Assembly: GCA_036346275.1 (NCBI GenBank)
Contig: JAYEVK010000030.1
Coordinates: 62,001-126,000 of the forward strand
Source: Otatea glauca
Lineage: Eukaryota; Streptophyta; Magnoliopsida; Poales; Poaceae
Direction of reading: 5' to 3'
DNA: 64,000 nucleotides
Both the position numbers and the translations under genes were made by a program. The notes under the pieces were generated by a model. It was not told where the DNA came from. It did no database searches and was given only the letters and a program-made list of their open reading frames with translations. Shown here one piece after another: positions 11,083-22,900 of this stretch (position 1 is its first letter; every line of letters starts with the position of its first letter).

Positions 11083-13629
11083 ATGGCGCAGCCGCTCAAG
11101 GCCGCGCTCGCGCCGCCGTGCCGGACATCAGCTCAACCTCGCCCCCGCATGCATCAACGGTACGTGACGTACGTGGCGTGCATGAGAAACATACGATCGA
11201 CGGTTTTTTAAGATCGACGGGTTTTTAACTAGCTGTTCGCAGGTGCGGAGGCGGTGATATACGGTGCCGGCCGGGAGGCCGCCGCCGGTGGTGGTCGGGC
11301 ACCGCGGGAAAGGGGATGAACGCGCTGGCGTCGCCGGATTAAGGATGGTTTAATTCCTGTTTTACTGGTGGGTCGCTGTTGTGTTGTCAAAGTAGTGTTT
11401 TTCAATCATCTGTTTTACACGTGTATTTATTTTCTATTAGTGTGTTTTTCCCCCTTTTTCTACGTTTCCGAGTGATATATAGGGTGGGCAACTTTGGATC
11501 GATTCATCGTAAATTACATCTTAAAAAATCACTTTGGCTTTTGGATCGTCACATTTTCTCCCTGCAATTCAATTCATGTGCAAATTAAATATGATGGTGA
11601 TTGAACCGTGAAAACCTATTTTTGCAGGTTACGTAAAGAGAAATTTTACAGTGCATTATGATGATAGTATATAATAGATAGTAAAAATCAGATCTAACCG
11701 TTAATTTGTTAAGATTATTTCTACTACTACTAACAGATTAAATATAAATAAATGCTAACTAATATGTTCTATTGAATCGAAAAGAATGAGAGGGAATTGA
11801 TCATTTGCCCCATTTTACTTGATGCAATTGATCATTTGCCCCGTTTGTTTCACTGATATACAGACTTAGACATCACGAGGCATATGATTAGTAACACACA
11901 AAAAATGGCTGCCCGCTAATCTTCCACGACAATTTCAAATTCACCGAACAAGATGTAAGTTTCTAACTTCCGTTCGACATTGGATAACATCACCCTGCTC
12001 CATCTGCTTCGCTCGATCAGTTACTTACAATCAACAACACTAAACATCGCAGAGTGATACTATTACATTTTTACTGCAAAAGCGTTTCCTCGTTGCATAT
12101 TTCAGCACACCATCTCCAATTCTCATTGCATGGACTCAAAATTTTCATGCTCAAATTTCACGGTGAAGTCTCAAGGAAGCGCGTCACCGATCTTCACTCG
12201 GACGAGTTCCTTTCCTACGGCGCCCAAAAGGATCAGGGGAAGGTACAATCAAACAACAAAACACACCTCAATTTAGCATTTCAACCTCATCTGAACAACG
12301 GCGATATCTGAGTAGCATCTTGATTTTACTTCTGCTGCTACCAAACTGAGGTCGGGAAGCCTTTGCTCCGGAAACTGAAGGACGGCAGGATACTGAAATG
12401 GGACGTGCAGTCAGACGATGCCCTCTGCACGCTGCAGGAGGCTTTTGAGAACGTCGATCCGCGTGTCGGATTCAACGTTGAGCTCAAGTTCGACGACGAC
12501 CTTGTACAGTCACCAGGAGTTCACCAGCATCCTACAAGCCATCCTCGAGGCATGTGTAGACAAACGTCGTCGTTTTACGAAAATAATTCGCTATTTTTTT
12601 TACAAAAATACACCTCTATCGTCAAATTTCGTCGTTTGAAAGCCTTGTTAACCAAACAAATCCACAACAAAATAATCTGTCGGCCAATTCAATCCGCGAA
12701 GAAACAGAAATGGCGACATAGGTGTATTTTTGTAATTTTTGATGTATTATTTTTGTAAAATTATTTTTAAAATGTATTATTTAAAAAAAATCTAGAACAA
12801 AATAATCTTTCTTACTGTAACATTCTGAAGACACTTTACTAATTCTGTTGTTACTTTTGTTCAGGTTGTTTTTGAACATGGCAATGACAGCCACATCATT
12901 TTCTCCGGCTTCCAGCCTGACGCCACGCAGCTTATGAGAAAACTGCAATATAAATACCCTGTAAGTATGCTAAGCTGCTACTATTGTCTGCACTCTGCTA
13001 CTAGCTTGCATTGTTCAGATAGCGTGACACAAGTTTTCTGACTATGGACAGTAACTGACTTGCCAAGTTACCGTGCAATCTGAATCAGGTTTACTTCCTG
13101 ACGAACGGAGGGACGCAAATCTACGCCGACGCGAGGCGGAATTCGCTGGAGGAGTCCAAGCCGTGCCTTGCCAGCGGGCTGCAGGGGATGGTGTCAGAGG
13201 TCCGGGCGATATTCAGGAACCCGTCGGCGATATCCAAGATCAAGGAGGCCGGCCTCTCCCTGCTGACCTACGGGCAGCTCAAGTGAGTCAACAGATCCAC
13301 TGAACATTTTCCATTTCACATATTGCAAGCTAGTTACGTATGTGTGGCGTATAATAGATACTGAAAGTTGCAGCTATGTGTGTTCTTACAGCATTGTTCC
13401 GGAGGCAGTGTACATGCAGCACCTGATGGGGCTGAACGGGGTGATCGTTGACCTGGTGCAGGAGATCACCGAGGCCGCGTCAGAGTTCGCCGTTATTGCG
13501 CCGGAGTGTGGCTCTGAAGACGACGAAGTCGAGAGGCTGGAAACGAAGGCGACGGTGAAGAGGACGCCGAATTTCTCGCAGCGGGAGATTTCGTTCTTGC
13601 TGAGGCTCATACCCGAGCTGGTGCAGTAG
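11083..13629 (+). pseudogene. GDPD: Glycerophosphodiester phosphodiesterase (GDPD) pseudogene
   Basis: Homology to plant GDPD enzymes, which release glycerol-3-phosphate from glycerophosphodiesters, runs through several exon blocks: VVVGHRGKG (about 11290-11325), TKNGCPLIFHDN (about 11902-11954), KRVTDLHSDEFLSYG (12162-12242), LRKLKDGRILKW (about 12352-12560), IIFSGFQPDATQLMRKLQ (12865-12960), VYFLTNGGTQIY (13089-13282) and the C-terminus IVPEAVYMQHLMG to the stop (13392-13629). Lesions: an extra G after GHRGKG, a stop soon after ASPD, loss of the segment between ASPD and TKNGC (11350-11900 is unrelated), an acceptor TTTCAC instead of TTTCAG before 12162, and a one-base frameshift near 12502. 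An MAQPLKA-like start at 11083 is possible. The 3' exons are clean, so decay is probably recent or partial. Confidence 0.8.
12595..12740. repeat. Inverted repeat (MITE-like) in a GDPD intron
   Basis: TTACAAAAATACACCT (12600-12615) and AGGTGTATTTTTGTAA (12720-12735) are perfect 16 bp complements about 105 bp apart, in the intron between two GDPD blocks. No clear target duplication was found, so the family is not assigned. Confidence 0.6.
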
Positions 13630-13663
13630 TGTACTGAGCACTGGCAGTTTTGTGTTTGCATAT

Positions 13664-13872
13664 TGTTAGATATAGAGTTCGAGTCGTGGGGGCTGTGGAG
13701 ATAGAGTATTAGTCATGTGCGATTTAAAGTCATATTAACATAGGATTCAAAGTAAAAGATAAATTAGAGGTAGAATTTAGTTGTATTAAAACGGTTGAGA
13801 TTGATACTATAAATAAAAGATGTGGGATCTTGTAGGATACACACAAACACAATTATTCCGTAAATCACAACA
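13664..13872 (+). mobile_element. Copia-type LTR, 209 bp, with primer binding site
   Basis: It begins TGTTAGATATAGAG, ends AAATCACAACA, and is followed at once by TGGTACCAGAGC (13873-13884), a variant of the initiator-tRNA-Met primer site TGGTATCAGAGC. A TATAAATAAAAG stretch lies near 13810. It starts 35 bp after the GDPD stop codon. No matching right LTR is present, so the element is truncated. Confidence 0.8.
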
Positions 13873-13884
13873 TGGTACCAGAGC

Positions 13885-14518
13885 AAAACCCTAGAACTTA
13901 CCTTGAGTTGTCATCGTCCCCAATCCAGATCCTCTCTAATCCGCATTGCCATCGTCGCGTCATCACCTCGAGTGCAGGTCGTCAACACCACTGTCGTCTT
14001 CGAGTCTCTGCGTCACTGACACCACCTCTCTGGCGGGCAGGCCACCGGTGCCGCCTAGCCCAGTAGGCGGATCGTGTCGTCATCCGAGTGAAGAGCTACC
14101 CTTCGCTGGCGGAGCAAAGACTGCGTGGCCACGGGTCGCCCAACGCTTCTGACTCAGAGCGAGCCATCGCCATTGTAGCTAGGGTCCACCGCAGTATGCT
14201 TGTTCCTTTGCGGGTGTCGCCATCGCTTCACAAGAGAGAGCCGACACGGGACATGAGGTCAACCACCGTGCTGCTAGATTTGGTTTGGTGGCTGCTAATT
14301 TGGGGAGAAGTAGAGGAGGTGCTATGGAGGAAGAAGGGAGGCGAGAGGAAGCGAGGAAGAAGAAGGCGGATGGTCCTTTTATCATATGACCTTCCTTGTC
14401 ATACAAATTTCTTCTACTATGAAATTTTTGTACTTGATTCCACATCGTCTACAACAATCTTGATTTTGTGCCACCTGACGCTTTACTGTCATTTTCACAA
14501 ATCTAATTAATCTGGCAT
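13885..14518 (+). mobile_element. Truncated retroelement leader between two convergent LTRs
   Basis: This 634 bp interval lies between two LTRs whose primer sites face each other. The left part, GC-rich and without stops in some frames, follows the left primer site. The right 40-100 bp should be leader of the right element. No gag, protease or pol signature is readable in any frame. The junction between the two elements cannot be placed. Confidence 0.5.
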
Positions 14519-14534
14519 TGGCTTTGATACCACT

Positions 14535-15034
14535 TGTTATACTTTAATACCCCTTCTTATATGCAGTAGCCCCTAGAGTGGATCAAAGTTTTGTGAGATA
14601 AGGCACAAGCGAGCATAGTCTTAAGAATGAAGCAAATGAATCTCATAGAGAAAACCAAAATAATGACGTTGAAGCAACCACAACAAGATATAAAGATTTG
14701 GCGAAGCCAACCACAATTTTTTAAGCACAACTTCAAAGGAGTATAAGAGATTGTTGCTCTCTTATAACCTCTCAAACCTTTTAGGATCCTCGGATCCTTG
14801 CTGTATATAAGAATCTAGTGCTAAAGAATAACCTAGTCTCTAATCCTCTCGTGCACCTCTTACTCTAGATGAGTTGGCTTTTGTCTTCTTGGTTGCTTAG
14901 GTTCTCTATAGGTATCCCTTAGGTTTATATAGCCTCTCTAGTTCTCCTTCAAAGCAAATAAAAATCCTTCTCCTATTAGGATTAGGAATTTTAATCCTGT
15001 TAGGATTCATAAAACACCTTTCTAAATCCTAACA
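14535..15034 (-). mobile_element. Copia-type LTR, 500 bp, minus strand
   Basis: On the minus strand it starts TGTTAGGATTTAGAAAGG and ends AAAGTATAACA. It is then followed by AGTGGTATCAAAGCC (complement of 14520-14534), a near match to the tRNA-Met primer site. A TATA box GGCTATATAAACC lies near 14925 and the interior is transcript-like. Its left-hand internal region is missing. It truncates the NLR relic that begins at 15035. Confidence 0.82.
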
Positions 15035-15605
15035 GACTATACGAGTCACCATATTTAATACCCTCAAACGAAGCATTCCACAAACGTAGAATGGTTAGAT
15101 TGGGCAGCACCGTGAGGACTTCTATCTCATCCTGCTTCAATTGGGTGTTGCATAGCTTCAACTTGGCCAAATTCCCGAGCTGTTTAATCCATTTTGGCAA
15201 TATAGCTAGATTACCAAACAACTTAAGGCTCTAAATAGTACTTGGAGGTAAGGACATGTCATCCAAACAACCTACTAAACTTTCCTCCCCCACCTCTGAC
15301 CGCCCTGACAAAGACTGCAAGTGGCCATGATGGGCAATGGTAGAACGAAATTCGTTGATGTTATCCTTATTGATGCCACTCGCGCCTAACTTCTGTAACT
15401 GGGTTACTTCTTTCAGCTCTTCTATAGTGGCATTCCTCCTTGCAATACGGACTACATCCAGCGTGTTTAGGGCTTTCAATTTCCTAATCCTTCTTGGAAC
15501 TTGAACACCATACAGAGGAAGACGACGACGTTTGCTGCTCTTGTGTGAAAAGGAGAAATTGATTGAGCGCTTTTGCTCATGATGTTGCGGAACACGATGT
15601 GACAT
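15035..15605 (-). pseudogene. NLR disease-resistance gene remnant (LRR part)
   Basis: Minus-strand frames encode leucine-rich repeats of a CC-NB-LRR immune receptor. Landmarks are VPRRIRKLKALNTLDVV, ATIEELKEVTQLQKLG, STIAHHGHLQSLS, LPKWIKQLGNLAKLKL and VLTVLPNLTILRL. One in-frame TAG (near 15230) separates the two open pieces, and the frame is otherwise continuous. There is no NB-ARC domain or start upstream. Downstream the gene is cut by the Copia LTR at 15034. Similarity to grass RPM1-like LRR regions is from memory. It is a fragment, not a functional receptor. Confidence 0.75.
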
Positions 15606-15619
15606 GGATGGATTTGGGA

Positions 15620-17356
15620 AAGCTCACCTAGTTCGGTGGGAATGACGATGTTGATGCGGCGACTGTGGACTGTGGTGAGGCTGCAGAGGAAGAAGACAAC
15701 GCTGCTCTGGCAATCCTGTGGGGGAAACTCAGGATGAAGGTGAGGAAGAAGGAGAGGATGCTGAAGCGATGCTAAAGGAAATGAGCACCGAGGTCTACAC
15801 TCACCGAGGTGCAGGGGCCGGAAGAAGGAAGGAAGCCGGGTGGGCCAAATGAGGGGATGGGAAATAGGCCGGCCCAGGAGAAAGGAAAAGAGGAAAAAAA
15901 AAAAGTAAAAAGGAGAAGGAAATGAGGAGATGAGCTGATCTGACTCAGGTTTTCCCCCAAATCGAATTTTGGTGTTTTTATTTCCATTTTATTTTCCTTT
16001 TTAGAACAAATTTATAATTATATTTTTTTGTTGAATTCAGAATAAATAATTTTAATGAAAATTTTATTTTTGATTAGCCTTTATAATTCATCGGATTAAA
16101 TTGTGTATTTTGTTAATTGTTTTGTTTTAGTTCAAAACTCGACAAGGTTTTAAATGGAATCCAAGGGAAATTGAAATGCATCAAAAAGTTTCTAAAATCG
16201 TATATTTGCAAGTATTTGAAATACATCCAAATTTTGGAAATCTACACCAACACCGGCCAATCCTATTGCAATCAGAATTCCATGAACGAACAAGCTACAA
16301 ATCAAACACCATTAGCAGCAGTGCAGCACACATCAAGGCACTAGAGCTGATTGACACATTGGCGCTGAATTCATGGTATACTAATTACATAATTCCTTTA
16401 CTAATTGTATTTTGATTACTTTGCTAATTCGAGATTATTTAATTTTGAATGCATAGGCCAAAGCCTCGAAGGAGTCAATGAACAATGACCTGAGACACTT
16501 CTCTTCACAATGTTTAGCTCATGTAATTTATGTGGTCAATTAATTTGAAATTTGCTTATAAAGCAGGTGCGATGCTGTTGACATTGATAGCTGTTTTATG
16601 ACCACAATATCTGAATGAAATTCTCTTTTTTTTAAAAAAAAAAAAGCTTTGTTGTGTTCCATAAAAATGAGCAAATAAATCAATTTTGTCCCGATCATTC
16701 TCATTTTTTTATGAAGGCTGTGCCAAATTTCGTGAACACAGAATTGGTGTTATGGGCCGAGACTTGCTCCAGTACACCCTGCCATGGCTCCTCTTAAAGT
16801 ACTGGCGATGGTACCAACGTGTTCTTCCGCTGCACGACGCCGATCCGCCGGGGCTCCCTTCAGACTGCCGGCCGCGGTGGCGCCCGCGAAGCTGCTCGGC
16901 GAAGCAGGAAGCGAAGTGGTAGTGTGTGTGGGGTAGTGGAAGGGACTTGGATCTGATTAAAGTCGCGGCAGTGACTATAGTAGATGTATATTTTTTGAGC
17001 AGTGTTTCGATACTTTCTCTTTCAATACAAGTTGTACAAATTTTGAAGCAAGCGAAAGGGTAATTAATCACTATCTATCATTCATTCGTGCTTTAATATT
17101 TGTGCAACTGTTAAAAAGAAAAGCATTGAAGCACCTCTCACATTTTTCTTCTTCTCTCTCCCTTGTTTTTGAGAAGAGAATTTGCACGGATGATTCTAAA
17201 TGTGTGCATAGGTGTTAGTTAGCCCGGTGAACTCGATACGCCGTATAGGCTGCCAAAGTCAACTTACAAATATGTTGTGCAGCACATAACTGAGGACTGA
17301 GGTAAATGCAGAATTGACATGTAAGTAGTCAAATAGTAATTACTTGGTCACTAATA
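15620..17356. other. Spacer without recognisable gene
   Basis: Short open frames around 15772-15987, 16117-16415 and 16686-17071 show no domain, no consistent exon structure and no family resemblance. The first 300 bp is purine-rich, and 16000-16130 and 16600-16700 are AT-rich. A small unrecognised gene cannot be excluded. Confidence 0.4.
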
Positions 17357-17567
17357 GTTATCGTTTTAGATATAGATATAGTCAAACTTTAACGGTTAAT
17401 ATTTTTTAAAATACTAAATTAGATATATGAAAATCGTATGCATAGATTTGTCTTAAAAAGTACTTTTATAATATTATGATTTTATTTGTTTTTATAAATA
17501 TATTATAAATAGAGATTAGTGGTTAAAGTTATGTTTTAGAGATCGTATCGATGTCTAAAACGATAAC
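17357..17567. mobile_element. MITE, Tc1/Mariner (Stowaway-like)
   Basis: GTTATCGTTTTAGATA at 17357 and its complement-like GTCTAAAACGATAAC ending at 17567 form inverted ends of a 211 bp AT-rich element. The interior shares words (TATTATAAA, ATTAGTGGT) with other small grass MITEs such as the one at 23660-23920. Confidence 0.7.
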
Positions 17568-18239
17568 AACTTATGAGTCGTAAAGATGTAAATTCAAAAT
17601 CTATACCCCTTTATAATGCACCTAAGCATTCTTTTCTACGTCCACCCCAAATAATACACCCCACTAGAGATGGTCTAACCTTCATGCACCCAGCGAAACG
17701 TCCTCAGAAACTTGCCTCCACCAAAATTAACCTCTCAGATCTTTCCTCAGCTTTACTCACCCACATCCGATGGCCATTGTTTAATGTGTCTAACTCATCC
17801 CTGTAGCCCACAACAGATCTCCTCCACCTCCAGCATTATCTCAAGGAAAAGGAAACAAATATCCTGTAATTAAGGAAAAGGAAACAAGCGTTCTAGAAAA
17901 GAAAAAGACCATATATTACGTGTTGGGAAAAGAAACCGAAAGCGGTACTATACTAGTAGAGTTACAAAAATACTAATGCGTGCACACGCATTGCGGCCGC
18001 ACGCTTGAGATCGGACGAGAGCCAGCCGTGTGTTCCCACTCAAAATTCCCCTCAGCTCGTCTGTCTCTGCGGCCAGTGTTCTGTGCGTAAGTTTGTTGTT
18101 GTTGTGCCTGGGTCGGGTTCTAAAGAGAAATGATCTTTTCGGTTCTTTTCACGATCGAAGATGAAATTATTTTTACAATTACATTCACAAGAGAATCAGA
18201 TTTGCTAAAATTTTTTTGCTATGAGGCTAAAAAAGTGAT

Positions 18240-18365
18240 GACTTCTTCTGAAGACAGCAGACTTGAGAGGTTTGAGGTGGCTGTGGCGACAAAAAGGAAG
18301 TCAAATTTCTCACGGTTAGAGATTTCGTTCTTGCTAAGGCTCGTAACCCTAGTTGGTGAAGTGCG
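18240..18365 (+). pseudogene. Second GDPD C-terminal fragment
   Basis: The frame SSEDSRLERFEV..VATKRKSNFSRLEISFLLRL aligns closely with the last 40 residues of the GDPD relic (SEDDEVERLET..VKRTPNFSQREISFLLRL). The register is then lost where the first copy has IPELVQ and its stop. Nothing upstream (18060-18240) resembles the other GDPD exons. It is therefore a duplicated 3' exon scrap, 4.6 kb from its relative and separated from it by LTRs and the NLR remnant. Confidence 0.75.
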
Positions 18366-18429
18366 TGTGCGAAGTTTTGGCCTTTTAAGCCTCGTTGTGT
18401 ATGGTTTTTTTTTTCAAATCTAGCTTCCA

Positions 18430-19915
18430 ATTAAACTTTTTTTTTCAAAATAGTCTCCTCCCTAACTATGAAATGAGCTGCAGACCCCGTCCGTGTACCA
18501 CGAAAGGTTTTTAGCGCCGCTACAGCCGCGCTGCCACGCACCCCAGCTCAGTAGGAGCCATCACGGCTGGAACACTGCCCCTGCCCAGTTACACTACTCG
18601 GCCGGTGATTAAACATAGTGATTTAATTAATTAGGCACTAATTGATCACTTTACTTAATTAATCACTAACTAAATTGCTAATTAATCACTAATTAATGCT
18701 GAGGTAGTGTAACTCGGCAGAGGCTTGCCAAATGCTTCGGCCGCGGAAATTCCTGCTGAGCCAAAGGTGCGCAACAACACAGCTGTTTCTGTCGCTAGAC
18801 ACATTCTGCTATGCACGGACCTGTTTGCCGCTCCTTCTGTGGACAAGAAGAGGATTATTTTTGCGAAAACGTTCAGACAAAGACTAGATTTGTAAAAAAA
18901 AATGTATAACAAGACTAGAAAAGCCAAAGCTTCTGAGCGTGCTGAGTGTGTTGCTATGCGTAGCAAATACCCATGTGGTGGGTAGTGTATCGTCAGTATT
19001 ATTATTTTGTTTGAAACACTACCAATTGCTGGGAAATATATTAGAAGAAAAGAGCAAATAGGTTACAGATATTTACAGAAGGCATAACAGCACTAATGAC
19101 AAACCAGAAGAAAGCTAGACTTTACAAAGAGGAGAAGCAACAGAGATGTCCCAACTCCCAACTAGCTCTTTGAGTCTTCCGCCCCGGCCAGCTCCATAGC
19201 TTGACTTCTAACTTATAATAAAAGAATCATATATTTATATACTAAAAAATTATCTGTCTTAAATTGAAGGGTGTCGATGTCACTTAACCCTAACCTATAT
19301 ACTATAGATCTTGCCCTACCTTCTGGAGGTCTGAGAGAAATTGTTTGATTGTACATTAGTTCGTGTTCAATGAAAAAACGTATACACATCCGCGTTCAGT
19401 GAAAAAAATGTGTGCCTGTACTTCATGTAATCTTAGATAGGTGGTGTGAGTGGTGTATATGTCTACCTCATACTCTATAATAAAATACCATTGTTCAGTA
19501 TCGAAAAGTGCGTTAGTTAATCTCTGGGCACTCCGAACTGAAATCCCAAGCCCCAGAAATATGTAAATCAGGGGCACCGATACGTCTCGATGTGGCGACA
19601 ATGTCCAACGGAAATACTAATCAGATTGTTTATATCCAGATGAAATAGGCGTTGTAGCTTTCTCTGTACCTGTGTAAAGCATGTGTGAAGCCATCTATTG
19701 TTGCCGCGTATCGTTGTTTCGTGCTGAATTTTGCATCAGCGAGCAAGCTCCCAATAGCGCGAGTTTCAGATTCTTCAGACGGCAATTAAGATCTCTCTCT
19801 CTAGAAATCTCCGTCATATTTCTCCATCACTTCGTCCTAATCAACGCATCTCAATTCGAACTCCTGCATTTGATGACACTCTACACTAGCTGATGATTTC
19901 AGCTCAATTATCAGC
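18430..19915. other. Spacer between the GDPD scrap and the CRK gene
   Basis: No gene is recognised. 18610-18710 holds several imperfect copies of TTAATTAATCACT. The rest is mixed composition with short meaningless frames. The last few hundred bases are probable 3' flank of the minus-strand CRK. Confidence 0.4.
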
Positions 19916-22900
19916 TTAATTACACCCGAAGCATGGCGACGGACGCAGCACGCCGGACCTGGGGTGGAGGTAGCCAGGCAACGACGGCGCCTGCAGCTCC
20001 GAGTCCTGATGGGTGCTGATCATGGCGATGACCTCGTCCATGGTCGGCCGCCTCGACCGGTCCGACTGCACGCAGAGGAGGGCCACGTGCACGCATCTCA
20101 AAGCCTGCCGCTGCCCCTGCTCCGCGGTTTCGACGTCCAGATCGCTGTCCACGACGTCGCACACTCTTCTCTCGGTCCAGTGCTGCCACACCTGCGGCAC
20201 AAAAACAGGAGCTTTTTAGGATTGATTACCTACCCTTCGCTTTCGCTTGCTTCAAAATTTATTTATGCAATTTGTATTGAAAGAGTGATGCATAGAAGTA
20301 CTACTGATCGCAGAATCATGCACTCGACTAATCTTAGCTTACGTATTCTACGAGGCCTTCAGAGTTATGCCCTTCGAAAGTGTGGATCTTGCGCCCGGTG
20401 ATGATCTCTAGAACCAGGACGCCGTAGCTGTACACGTCGGATTTGACGGAGAGCTGGAACTTCCGACCGCTCGTGCATTCCGGCGCCATGTATCCACTTC
20501 AAAATCAAAGAAATCGAACAACATGAAGGGGCTTCAAGCTGACAATATAATCTACCGATGTTGTAGCTCGTAGTCTACTTACAATGTTCCGGCGACCTTG
20601 TCTGTGCTCTCGTGGGTCCTGTCCTTGCTGCACAGCCTCACGAGATCGAAGTCGGCGATCTTGGGGTTGAAGTTTTCATCAAGCAGTACATTTTGCGGCT
20701 TCAAATCACGGTGGATGATCCCTTTCTTGTGGAGAAACTGGAGACCGCGAGCGACTCCCTTGATGATGCTAAACCATGTCTCCCACTCGAGCTTCTGGCA
20801 CTGAAAATGCCCTAAAAGGAGCATATAAATCAAAATGCACAAAACAAGTATCAGCATTTTTCAACTGTTGATCTTGGCGTAAGTGCAATCGAGATCATTC
20901 GTTCTGATCGAGATTGCAAAGCTGTATGAACTAATAGGTGGAAAATGTTGTGGCTAGCTTAATTCACGTACCCTTGTTCCAGAATTTGTCAAGGCTGTTG
21001 TTAGGCAGGTACTCGTAGACAAGAAGCCTCCCTTCGTCTTCGAAATAGTACCCAAGAAACCTGACCAGGTTCTCGTGTCGCAGCTTGGCCACAATGGAAA
21101 CCTCCCTCTCGAGTTCTAGCAGGCTCCTCTTGGAGTCCTTGAGTCTCTTCACTGCCACTTCTTTCCCGTTCTCCAGTGTACCCTGCGTTTAATTAGTATG
21201 TGCGCGAATTAGTTCGTGAGAGAAGCTACTCTTTGCCCTTGCTGATTCTTTTTCTTCGTGCCATTAAAGAGACATCCTTTTATCTAATTATCTTAATGAA
21301 CTAGAAGTGTGTGTGTGTTGGGGGGGGGGGGGGGGTTAAAGATGGCCCTGGTGATTACCCTGTAGACTGTTCCAAATCCACCACTCCCCAACTTGTTGTT
21401 ATTTGAGAAGTGACATGTTGCAACCTCAAGAATTTTGTAACTGTAGGGTTGGCAGCTTGTACCGATCTCTTCTTCCTCATCTTCCTCTACATCTAGATGC
21501 TCCTGCCCATGAAAATATACATTCTCCCCTGGTATCCCATCTGCTTGACAAATCAAAGTAGTACAGGAATAAGCATTGTTTAGCATAGATATAGAAAAGA
21601 AAATAGAGAAACTCACCAACAATATCTCTCCTGTTTTGTCGTCGTTTTCGATGCGACCAGAAGAACAGGAGGATGGCGCCAACTGCAACTCCAGTTGCAA
21701 TGAGGACGATGAGCAGAATCAGAGTCTTCCTTGTCCTTGTGTGGCTTTTTGTCTGTGCTTGCGCTATCAAAAAGAAACAAGACAAGCAAAATCATACCTT
21801 AACAAACTCCTCGGATTATTCCTTCATTTAAATCCTTGTACTTCTAAACAGGTTGTTTTAGTCTTTCTGGTTAGGTTCATGCATGCATTTCCAAATTTTG
21901 CTCATAGTAGATACTGTGCATACAAAATTGCCTCTCTCTTTGGATTCACATCAACAACAAGCTAGAATGACATGTATTTGGGAACGGAGAGTAGCATACA
22001 AAATGCCCCTCTCTATGTCAAGCATTCACATCAACAAAATCCCTGACCAAATATCAGACCCTTCAGCATCTTATCTAGGATCAGAAAATTACTTAGCGCT
22101 TCCGGACAACCAAATACCTCATCTGTCCACTCATCATGTGCCATCAACATCCAAAATTCATTGATAGCTAAAATTCGGACAAGTTAGATTTTCCACGGGT
22201 GACATGGCAGAGGTTTTCGATTGACCACAAGTTGACACTTCTGGTTACCTGCCATCTAGGGCTGAACAATTACCACTAATTAGCACGCGTCCGTCATCAG
22301 TTACCTGGCGATGGGGGTGGAAGTCCGGCACCGCGGCCACCACTCGCTGCAGCTGCGCGCGGCGGGCTGGGCATAGGATGTGCAGCCGGAGGTGGAGGGG
22401 TGCGTCGGTTTGGCCCGACCATGACGTTGCCGCCGCTCCCGTCGTCGAACACGACCGTTCCGCCTAGGAGGACGCGTTGTAGAACGGATAGCTCTCGTAC
22501 CTGGCCATGCAGCTCAGCCGCAGCACCTGCATCCCCCGCGCTGCTGTTGTACCCTCTCTCCACAACGGCGAGCGCGCCGCGGAGGCACCTGGCGCAGTCC
22601 GCCCGCGAGATCGCCGGAATGCACCGTGCGAGGTTGTAGACTAGGCCGGCCGCCGTCCCTGTTCCGATGCTGTACGTGTGCGTGTTGTTAATGACGGCGG
22701 CGAGGAGGCCGGTGACCACCGCCTTCCCGGCAGCCATACAGCACGCGGCTGGCGTTGAACACGCTCGCCGTGTACTCCTTCTCAAGGAAGCGGCTCGTAT
22801 CGTCGTCGGAGTAGCGGAGGAAGCAGGCGTCGTACCAGACGGCTGTACGTGGCCGCGCAGGCCGCGTCGGCGATGGACTGCTCGGACGCCTCGAGGCATG

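Noticed and set aside
16686..17071. Small gene on either strand
   Set aside because: The overlapping plus and minus frames have no conserved motif or consistent exon borders.
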